This document shows, piece by piece, positions 21,926 to 30,259 of a stretch of DNA of 64,000 bases; the first letter of the stretch is position 1; each line of letters opens with the position of its first letter. Both the position numbers and the translations under genes were made by a program. The notes under the pieces are model-generated. The model was not told the origin of the DNA. It saw nothing but the letters and a program-made list of their open reading frames with translations, and did no database searches. Source of the DNA: Arthrobotrys musiformis (lineage: Eukaryota; Ascomycota; Orbiliomycetes; Orbiliales; Orbiliaceae). The stretch lies in the NCBI GenBank assembly GCA_036971715.1, contig JAVHJL010000006.1, positions 1,178,001 to 1,242,000 of the forward strand, read 5' to 3'.

Positions 21926-22725
21926 AACCATATCTATATCGACAGCCAGACGGCCAGGGCCGAAGGGAATGTATCTATTTACACACCGACGAAGGATCCA
22001 TCGATCTCTCATGGGAGCGCAATCTTCTGGTCTCATACCCAGACCCTACAAAGAATGTTCCGCGCCTTTTGAATTTAACCCTCAATCGTTGGCTTTTTCA
22101 TGGCTGACATGTATAAAAGCCAGGTGTATATCTAGTAACGCCAGGCTTTTTTTTACCTTAGTACAAGTATATATTTACGGCTTTCGAGTGTGATACTCAC
22201 CGACACCCTACTATTTGTAGGTAGTCTAGATCATAGGCGATATGCTCTAGCGTTAGCATGAGATTAGGCTAGGCCGACTCTATAAAAAGTGAGTCCTTAG
22301 CTTTGACGAGGATGCAGAGAGCTTGGATTAGGTGCCTACCTATATACGGTACTGATTCCAAAACTTGCCTGGTACGGCGGACTAGCTCTTTCAAGCTTCT
22401 TGTAGTTTCCGTACTCCATGTAATGTGTGTAACAACGTCATCATAGCGCTATAGCCTCGTAATGATTGCTTTTGGTTTAAAAGGCCCTAGTGCTACAGCG
22501 TCTTTCAATACCCCGCTTTATAACCACTTCTTTGTCCTCCCTGCCTCTGCAATGTTTGTCCCTGATTACCGATATTTATGCATAAGAACGGCACAGCTCC
22601 AACCATCAAGGAAGTAACAACCTACAGTCTTAACCCCACCCACCTCCGATCCCTGATTAGACCCTAGCACCTCGGCCCCTATCAATACATTATCGCTACT
22701 TCATATCTTAAATCCTGATCTCAAG
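21926..22725. other. Intergenic between array genes D and E
   Basis: About 800 nt. Short frames directly after gene D (21922-22107 and 21969-22193) have no domain similarity. The rest is AT-rich promoter-type sequence, with CT-rich patches before the ATG at 22726. Confidence 0.35.
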
Positions 22726-23891
22726 ATGGTTCGTGGATATGATCGGTACGTTGTAACGGTGCACTCCCTTTATTTTTGGGTAGGAGAGGACGAGCTTGCT
22801 GACGAGTAGTGTAATAGTTGCCCTCGCTTTTGCAAATTATGCAAAAGCGATTGCGCTTGCAGCTCGTGTGGCAAATGTCACACCTGCCGGCTGTCCCTAT
22901 TAGATAAAACCATATCCCCGAGCGGTGTTTCGAAGTTAGATATCTGTAAGGCGTATAAGCACGATTGCATTGCGGATACGTGCGAGCCCGGTGCGAACAA
23001 AACCACGCCTCCGGCGGGGGGAAGCTGCTGGGAGTCCTTCGTCAGACTTAGAGGAACGTCACCTGGCGACCCCTTGACTTTCGAAAAGTAAGCTGTCTAA
23101 GCCTCCTATACTTCAATCTAACTGCTACCGATCCCGAATACCGATATCCACATCGGCTCGAATAATATAATCTGACCCAGCGAGACGAAAATAGATTTTC
23201 AAAATCCGATACAATAACAATCCATCTCGCTCAAGATGACAGCGAGTACCACATACACGAAAGTCTCCTCATCGCGGAGAGTCATTTCTTTCGCAAGGCG
23301 TTGCTAATTGGAATGCACGAAGCGAAAACCAGAAAAGTCAATCTGTCTCTCGAGATTGACACTCGGCTTGCCTTTGAGAGGTTCATGCAGTGGTGCTATT
23401 TCGGGTATTACATCTATTATCCCGGCAATTCCAAAAAGAACCCCCCCTTGCTCTGGATAGATGCCGCCGTCTACGTTTTTGCGGAGAGAATTCTATGTTC
23501 GGGACTGAAGGACTTCGCGCTAAACCAGGCCCAGGCTCTATGCGGTACTAAGGACGCGGCCACGATACAGGCCAATTTGTCGAACCTACCAGACGTTATT
23601 GAATTTGTGTATAAGAACACAGTGGATGGCAGTGGTCTGGACATAGGGTCGTTGGTTGTTAGCTCGCTGCAGGATGATGCCGCCGGGGAAGAGGCGAGCA
23701 AGAAACCGAAGGATGGCTTCCGTTCGCTTCTCGCGTCTGCTTCGGCGAGGTCCTTGGATCGGCTGCGGCTGCAGCCGGCGTTTATGAAAGTCCACCGCTC
23801 GCTCCCCGATTTCGCAGCCGATGTTTTGTTTTTCGTTCAGCAGAGCCCGGGGGGGCATCCCTCTGGCCAGTCATCATGTATTATAAATTAG
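22726..23891 (+). CDS. Cys-module/BTB protein E of the array
   Basis: Exons 22726-22745 (MVRGYD), 22818-23087 and 23195-23891, phase 2 throughout, giving 328 aa. Exon 2 encodes CPRFCKLCKSDCACSSCGKC followed by HTC, the array's eight-Cys module. A distal CKAYKHDC and a PGAN-containing linker follow. Exon 3 starts FSKSDTITIHL and includes YHIHESLLIAESHFFRKALL. The later BTB blocks are FMQWCYFGYYIYY and AAVYVFAERILCSGLKDFAL. The tail is DGFRSLLASASARSLDRLRL and LPDFAADVLFFV. The open frame at 23301 alone covers only the last two-thirds of exon 3; the earlier part is in the same frame without a Met. Role unknown; putative metal-binding BTB adaptor. Confidence 0.78.
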
Positions 23892-25890
23892 ATTCAGATC
23901 ATCTTCAGTCGTACGCACGTACGATAGATACAGAAACAATTACGGGGCGAATAGATGCCCTCTCAGGAGATCAGGGGTAACTTCAATAGGGATCTCTCAT
24001 CCTTCACGCAATCTGGCGTAGAATTACAGATCAATTTTGTTCACCGCACAGCAGCACCACCGGCCTCATGGTCCAAGTTCCAGACGAATGTAACTCTCCA
24101 GAAAGAATTATCGAATTATCTACATCATTTCTAGGATTTTATAGACCTATAATTTTGAATTGATTCTCCCGCATACTTACGTAAGCTTACCATCAGCCGG
24201 AGTAGTTATGGCAGTGGTAGTATGTGCCTAGGCACGCTTTTATAACCCACCGATCTACGATATTCGCCCTCACCTCATTATTAATTATGTGATCAATTGT
24301 ATTAGTACTCGAGTACACAGTAAAGACCACTAGTAAAATCTGTTGAATAGCTAAGCCACTAGGCGCGTATCTAAATTTTGGGAAATGTCGTTGTGAATTG
24401 ATATTATCTATATTCCATAAGGTAAAAGGACTCACACGCCACTAGCATCTTTAATTTCTTGATTAGTTACTATAGGTCGAATAGAACTGTTTGTTACTCT
24501 GTCTGTATTGAAATCCTCCGAAACACCATACACCATCCTGGTGGTCTGGGTATGACACAAATCGTACCCGCGATTTCTCAAGACGTTTAGCATACAGTTG
24601 CCCGTATCACAATTATGGATTGTGGTATCTTAAGATCTTATCCCCGGAGGCTAGCCTTCTTTCAAGTGCCGTGCTTGTCTCAGGCAAGGGACTGCAAGGG
24701 GAGCACCTAGGTATGTAAGTCCTATACGATACTCGAATTAAGGATAGGAGCTTATCGGTCGATAGAAACCTGGTGGCACTATAAAGCCCAAGGCTCTCCC
24801 ATAGGCCCTTTCCTCCTAGCCCTAGTATACGTAGCACACCCATAACGCTAGAATGATCCAGCATCCACGACGGCGTCTAGTTTAGGGGGTAAAATCCAAG
24901 AATCTCCAAGAACTTTTTTTTTTTTTTTTTTTTTTTTTCCCTTCTCCTTCAAAGAGGAGACACGACTCAAGACTAACCAAGCAAGGCTTGTAGGCAGCCT
25001 GCATGCCAGGAAATGCTTCTCCACCAAGAATGCGTTGTCCAAGACATCTCCAACATCACCAACACACAACAAAGCGTGGACAGGCAGACACCCTCAGAAT
25101 GCAATATTGACGCATCTTCACATCGACTATCACCTATCTGCTCACTCAAGCCGGGTGACCAAGTTGCCAATTCAAGCCGCAAATCACGCGACGGATAATG
25201 GAATTTGGTGGCGCCCATTCAGAGAGTCAGCGTAACCCGCAGATGCATCCGTCTTTCGCCCACATGATAACGAGAAATTCAAATCGGCCAGCACCGAGGA
25301 CATGGCCATGGGCAATACGAAATCTGCACTGCAAGAGGCCAGGCTAGGGGTGGGTCGGCAATTGAGTAGATATTAATATACTCGCCAGATGCAAATTCTC
25401 GCTTCTTCGTCTTATTCAGCTGGATCCCCAAACCCGGGACGCTGTGACATTCCAAGCGCTCTTTGCGTCTCGTGTCATTTCATTCGCATTCGCATTTTTT
25501 CCAGCCTTCTCGATTACTTAAGGATGTCAATGCTCCAGTTCTTTTCACGTAATGCGCGGCGGTCAGTCTGAGACCACTTTGACAGATTTTTCACAGTTTC
25601 GTTGCCCGGTTTGGTTCTTTGTGTGCTTTTAGTTCGGTATGGCGTCATGAAGCAGCCTTTTGTATGGGCAGCAGGGATTCATATTGTGGTACCGCTTCCC
25701 CACGCTAAAACAAGCTTGCAGCTTCCTGCCTCCACGACGGGGACCTATATTACACACCTACTAACGTCGACCGACCACATGGGAAAGGAAAGGACCCACT
25801 TGGTTTGGTCCCAACCGAGAGTGCATGAGATATCCATGCAGACCCTTGTTCTTAACATTGCGAAAATAAAATAAAATCGAAAAAGTTAAC

Positions 25891-25897
25891 TGATAAG
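25891..25897 (+). promoter_or_regulatory. GATA-factor site (TGATAAG)
   Basis: Matches the HGATAR consensus of the nitrogen regulator AreA/Nit2, about 230 nt upstream of the permease ATG. A second match (TGATAA) is at 25265-25270. Amino-acid permeases are common targets of nitrogen catabolite control, so the location is sensible, but the motif is short. Confidence 0.35.
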
Positions 25898-25955
25898 AGA
25901 GGAGGAGGCAAGATATCCTGGGCGAAGGGGCGAAGACGGTGCAAAGGCCCAAAAG

Positions 25956-25963
25956 TATAAAAG
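25956..25963 (+). promoter_or_regulatory. TATA box of the permease gene
   Basis: TATAAAAG, a close match to the eukaryotic TATA consensus, about 160 nt upstream of the permease start codon. Confidence 0.5.
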
Positions 25964-26123
25964 TCAAGGAGGGGTCCATGCAGCAGTTGTCCATGGTTCA
26001 ATCGGAACCTTCCCAGCTCCTCTTACAACTTTATACCTAGCTCCTATTTGAGTTCGGATTGTCGAAAGTTACACAGAGACGCCTAGGCTTCATCGACTCC
26101 TTCGCCGACATTCGACTCCAAAG

Positions 26124-27770
26124 ATGGTATCGTCTGACGATATCGACAATAAGCACGGCTCCGCAGCCGTCGGTACTGCTGACCAACATGTCGTCGCAGA
26201 TGCAGACGCAATTGACCCCGAATCGGGTGTCAAGCGTGGGCTCAAGACTCGACATTTGTCCATGATGGCCCTCGCTGGTATCATTGGACCCGGTCTCCTC
26301 GTTGGTTCTGGTGGCGCTCTAGCTTCCGGTGGCCCAGCTGCGTTAATCATTGGCTTTGGTGTCATTGGTATAATCGCTTTCAGTATCATGCAGTCTCTCG
26401 GTGAACTCACAACGCTATATCCCTCCGGTGGTGCCTTCACCAAACTCGCAGACCGTTTCGTCGACCGAGCTTTTGGTGCGGCTGTCGGTTGGAACTACTT
26501 TATCATCTGGGTTGCTGTCCTTGCCAATGAATACAACGCTATATCGTCGATTATGGTCTTCTGGTCTGATAAAGTTCCACTTTGGGGCTACTTCCTAATC
26601 TTCTGGTTCGCATTCACCGCATTCCAATTGCTTGGAGTTGAAGCATTCGGTGAGGCCGAGTTCTGGCTTGCACTGATCAAGTTGACCGGTCTCGTCGCAT
26701 TCTTCTTCTTCGCAATCATTTACGCCTCTGGTGGCCTCATTGGCCAGGCGGAGCCGCTTGGATTTAGATATTGGAACGACCCCGGTGCCTTTGCGAATGG
26801 CTTTAAGGGTGTTGCCACAGTCTTTGTCTTTTGCTCTACCTTCTACGCCGGTGTTGAATCAGTCGCCGTCGCTGCCACCGAAACTAAGAACCCCTCCAAG
26901 GCTGTCCCATTGGCAATCCGTCAAGTCTTTTGGCGTATCGTTTTCATCTACATGGGTTCCGCATTCTTCTTCGGCCTCGTTTGCCCGTGGAACGCCGACG
27001 GCCTAGCAAACGGCAAGTCCCGAGCTCTCAAGTCCCCAATGACTATCGCCATTCAAAACGCTGGATGGGAAGGCGGCGTCCACCTCATCAATACCTTCAT
27101 CTTCATCACCTGCTTGTCTGCCGTCAACGCTTCTATCTACATCGCCTCCCGTACTGTTCTCTTCATGGCCCAAGATGGCAAGGCACCTAGGTTCCTCGGA
27201 TGGACCGATAACAGGGGTGTCCCAGTTGCCGCCATTATCTTCTCAAACCTTTTCGGCGCACTATCCATGATGAATGTTTCCACCGGTGCCGGAAAAGCCT
27301 ACGGTTACATCGTTAATCTTTCCGGTGTCTCAACCTTTTTAGTCTGGGGTGCCATTAGTTTTATCCATATCCGGTTTAGATCCGCATGGACCAAACAAGG
27401 TCGAAGTTTGGAGGAGTTGCCGTTCAAGTCGTTCGGATATCCATGGAACGCATACTTGGGCGTCTTTGCCAACATCTTCTTAGCCTTGGTACAAGGATGG
27501 AGCACCCTTGCCCCCTTCGACGCCGGAAACTTTGTGGACGCATATATTTTGCTCCCGCTTTTCCCCATCATCTTCTTCGTGTTCAAGTGGTGGAATAAGA
27601 CCACTTACTGGAATTTGGAGGATATCAACCTCGACGATGGAAGACGGTTGGATCTTGATAATGCGAAGAGAACTCTGGAGCATGAGGTTACGGATTATAA
27701 CCAAGAGTATAGGAACCAGGGTCTTAATCCGAACGACAGCTTCTTGAAGAGATTATGGAGAAACTTTTAA
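26124..27770 (+). CDS. Amino-acid permease (YAT/APC family)
   Basis: Uninterrupted 548-residue frame, the usual length for fungal YAT permeases. A hydrophilic N-terminus (about 40 residues) leads into the family signature: GLKTRHLSMMALAGIIGPGL, then LGELTTLYPSGGAFTKLADR. This spans transmembrane helices 1-3. About 12 hydrophobic segments follow, with conserved SVAVAATETKNPSKAVP, CLSAVNASIYIASRTV and NRGVPVAAI. The C-terminal tail is hydrophilic and charged. It should import amino acids across the plasma membrane by proton symport. Substrate specificity (broad or neutral amino acids) cannot be fixed from the sequence. Confidence 0.9.
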   Translation: MVSSDDIDNKHGSAAVGTADQHVVADADAIDPESGVKRGLKTRHLSMMALAGIIGPGLLVGSGGALASGGPAALIIGFGVIGIIAFSIMQSLGELTTLYPSGGAFTKLADRFVDRAFGAAVGWNYFIIWVAVLANEYNAISSIMVFWSDKVPLWGYFLIFWFAFTAFQLLGVEAFGEAEFWLALIKLTGLVAFFFFAIIYASGGLIGQAEPLGFRYWNDPGAFANGFKGVATVFVFCSTFYAGVESVAVAATETKNPSKAVPLAIRQVFWRIVFIYMGSAFFFGLVCPWNADGLANGKSRALKSPMTIAIQNAGWEGGVHLINTFIFITCLSAVNASIYIASRTVLFMAQDGKAPRFLGWTDNRGVPVAAIIFSNLFGALSMMNVSTGAGKAYGYIVNLSGVSTFLVWGAISFIHIRFRSAWTKQGRSLEELPFKSFGYPWNAYLGVFANIFLALVQGWSTLAPFDAGNFVDAYILLPLFPIIFFVFKWWNKTTYWNLEDINLDDGRRLDLDNAKRTLEHEVTDYNQEYRNQGLNPNDSFLKRLWRNF

Positions 27771-28327
27771 ACGCCGTCTGCTTGTGTTCCTTTTCTTCTT
27801 CGAGTCGAATAATCTTTTTAAATTTGCTTTAATCAAATATAACTTCAAGCGCGGCCGATGCCGCTGGGAGCGGGTGTTAATCATGTAGTTAGATCTGATC
27901 GATGTCTAATGTTAATGAATTAATTTTTGTTGAGGCTATTCTAGTTGATACATTGGCAACGTAGGCGTAGATTTGGTTACGAAACTGAGCGTAGATTGGT
28001 CTCGTTCCCAGACGCCACAAAGGGGGCGCGCGGATCAACTTTATCACATTCAAAAAATGTCACCACGGATTGAATCCGTTTAGATTGGTCTTGTAGTAAC
28101 CAGACAAGTTTAGATATATAAAATCTAATTCGCAATTTTTATATTTTACAAAGTAATACAAGTTAACGTCGAACAGAAGCGAACAAAAAGGACCCACGAT
28201 GATACAAAAGACAAAGCAGATAACATGCAGCCATTTATACACTCGAAATACGAACTTCATCGAAGATGAACAATTTTCCCGAAAAGTTTCAAACCCATTC
28301 AACTCTAACCCTGGACACAACCCCAAT
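27771..28327. other. Intergenic, convergent 3' ends
   Basis: About 560 nt between the permease (plus) and the Met/Asp-rich gene (minus). AT-rich, with no coding signal beyond shadows of the neighbouring gene. Confidence 0.45.
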
Positions 28328-30259
28328 CTACATATTTTTCCATTCCTCGGGACACCCTGGATTTTCGAGAGTAATGTAAAGCAGCCTCGATGGGTTTCCG
28401 CCGTGGAAGACTTGGCCGATAACGTTCCATGGTCTGGCACTGCTAACCTCGATTTCTGCATGTTGGAAGAACTTGGTTGGCATGACCATGTTGGCACTCA
28501 TATAGTCCTCAGGTACTTGACCCTCAGGAATTCCAGCGGTATTGCTTGTAATAACTTGAGCCAACCACGTGGCATTTTTAATATGATCCCAGCAGATTTC
28601 GGTCCAGGCCGTATCCATCAAATTATTAATACGAACACCGTATCTGCTCCGCTTGTTACAATAGATCAATGTATCCGTAGAATCACCACCGGTGTATGCC
28701 GGGGCGGTACAAGCGGATTTTTTACCGGTCTTCTCAGAGTCTTTCTCGAACCATTCTTTTCCGGCGACCATGCTGTTTCGGAGCTCGTCGTTGGCGTCCG
28801 CTTTGGTTTTGCCGTATTTGTCTACTTCTGGGAAGATGTGGTTGGAGATATAGACGAGCTGCGCCTGTGGGATCTTGGCGTAGGAGGCGTAGCGGGATTT
28901 GTCGGTGAAGATGCTTTCTGAGTCGACGGCAGGGCTGGTGGGCATAGGTGTGGTTGTGGCGCTGGGTTCGGCTGTCGTAGATGGCATCATGGTGGTTGAA
29001 GCCATGGCTGGTGTGGTTGTGGTGCTATAGGCCATTGCTTCAGTGGAGGGCATGGGTTCTTCTTCATCAGTCTCCATAGGAGGGTCCTGGTCATCTTCAA
29101 CCGCAGCAGTCGGTGTGGCGTAGGCGGAGGCGGATGTCATGGCCATGGTGGAGGACATTTTAGCGGTCATGGTCGCGGTCATATCCTCATCGTCCGTCAT
29201 GGTCATTGGCATATCTTCCTCATCGTCTGTCATGGTCATTGGCATGTCTTCCTCATCGTCTGACATGGTCGTTGGCATGTATGCGTTGTCGTCGGTCATG
29301 GTCATATGCATGTCCTCTTCATCGTCGGTCATGGTAGGCATGCTATCTTCATCTTCCGTCATGGTGGGCATGGCATCTTCATCGTCCGTCATGGTGGGCA
29401 TGGCGTCTTCGTAGTCCGTTGTGGCTGTATGATATTCATCATAATCATCATCATCCGCCATGGTAGGCTTCGCGTGCGGCATCGAAGTGGAAGTAACAAT
29501 CTTCCCATTCACTGCGGTGAAAGTGACCACAATATTTCCATGCGGAGTTGGAGTAGGATCGTACATGTCATCCTCATCATCGTCCATATGCATTGTTCGC
29601 GACGATGTCATGTTACGTGAAGGAGTCATGGTCGGGTATGGAGAGTCATCATCCATCGTGGCGGATGGCATATCATGCATGTCATGATCATCCATATCGT
29701 CCATGTCGTCCTTACCGTCCTTGTCATGATCATCCATATCGTCCATGTCGTCCTTACCGTCCTTGTCGTCCTTACCGTCCTTGTCATCGTAATCGTCCAT
29801 GTCGTCATCGAACATATTCTTGGTTTTGATTCGTGGGGGCGCAGTGGTGGTGGGCATGTACATACCTCCAGTACCGGTGCCAGTTCCGTGCAAGGCCATG
29901 TTTTTGGGGTAGACCAACGTAGTGTAAACATGGCCATTCTTTGTAATAGTCATGGTATGGTAGCTACTGTGCCCCCCGGTAGACATGGAGTGAGACATCG
30001 AGCTCGACTTTGAAGTAGTACGTGCTTTAGAGCTAGTCATAGTGCTGGTGGTCATATGCTTCATGGTGCCGGTGGTCATATACTTCATGGAGCTAGTGAC
30101 CTTATGCATCATGGAGCTAGTGGTCATGTCCATGTCCATGTCCATATCATCCATGGTGCTGGATTTTGAGGGCTCCGCTCGCGGGGCATGGGGTATATAC
30201 GCTCCCATGACGGCAGTTGAGCCGAGGATGGCCCCTAAAAGGAGCTTGCTAGCAACCAT
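28328..30259 (-). CDS. Secreted Met/Asp/His-rich repeat protein
   Basis: Single-exon 643-residue frame with a clear signal peptide (MVASKLLLGAILGSTAVMG). Three low-complexity zones follow. Residues about 30-100 are Met/Thr/Ser-rich (DMDMDMTT, KHMTTSTMT). Residues about 156-200 have DMDD/DKDG/DHD repeats. Residues about 278-360 carry at least seven tandem 10-11-residue units of the MPTMTDDEDA or MPMTMTDDEED type. The C-terminal 190 residues form a compact domain with spaced Cys (SACTAP, IYCNK, EICWDH, ENPGCPEEW) and few repeats; I do not recognise it. No GPI signal is visible. Dense Asp/Glu with Met and His suggests divalent-cation or copper binding outside the cell; this is inference. The long open frames on the opposite strand are composition artefacts. 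Confidence 0.75.
   Translation of the reverse strand: MVASKLLLGAILGSTAVMGAYIPHAPRAEPSKSSTMDDMDMDMDMTTSSMMHKVTSSMKYMTTGTMKHMTTSTMTSSKARTTSKSSSMSHSMSTGGHSSYHTMTITKNGHVYTTLVYPKNMALHGTGTGTGGMYMPTTTAPPRIKTKNMFDDDMDDYDDKDGKDDKDGKDDMDDMDDHDKDGKDDMDDMDDHDMHDMPSATMDDDSPYPTMTPSRNMTSSRTMHMDDDEDDMYDPTPTPHGNIVVTFTAVNGKIVTSTSMPHAKPTMADDDDYDEYHTATTDYEDAMPTMTDDEDAMPTMTEDEDSMPTMTDDEEDMHMTMTDDNAYMPTTMSDDEEDMPMTMTDDEEDMPMTMTDDEDMTATMTAKMSSTMAMTSASAYATPTAAVEDDQDPPMETDEEEPMPSTEAMAYSTTTTPAMASTTMMPSTTAEPSATTTPMPTSPAVDSESIFTDKSRYASYAKIPQAQLVYISNHIFPEVDKYGKTKADANDELRNSMVAGKEWFEKDSEKTGKKSACTAPAYTGGDSTDTLIYCNKRSRYGVRINNLMDTAWTEICWDHIKNATWLAQVITSNTAGIPEGQVPEDYMSANMVMPTKFFQHAEIEVSSARPWNVIGQVFHGGNPSRLLYITLENPGCPEEWKNM
29178..29425 (-). 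repeat. Tandem 30-33-nt repeats (MxMTDDEEDMP units)
   Basis: At least seven consecutive units, alternating 10 and 11 codons, encode Met-Thr-Asp-Asp-Glu motifs. The last units are nearly identical in DNA as well as protein, pointing to recent slippage or unequal exchange. Confidence 0.75.
29672..29790 (-). repeat. Asp/Met/Lys/His codon repeats (DMDD, DKDG)
   Basis: Imperfect 9-15-nt units (such as CATCCATATCGTCCATGTC on the plus strand) repeat several times and encode DMDDMDDHD and DKDGKDD motifs in the same secreted protein. Confidence 0.65.

Larger units (their letters stand above)
23892..26123. other. 2.2-kb gene-free region and permease promoter
   Basis: No convincing gene. It contains a run of 25 T at 24914-24938 and, toward its right end, the permease promoter elements listed separately. 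Short overlapping frames on both strands (24613-25235, 25389-25874) lack domains and are likely noise. Confidence 0.45.

Noticed and set aside
29139..29937. Several long open frames opposite the Met/Asp-rich gene
   Set aside because: They exist because the repeats lack stop codons in other phases; they have no signal, domain or splice context and their composition mirrors the repeats.
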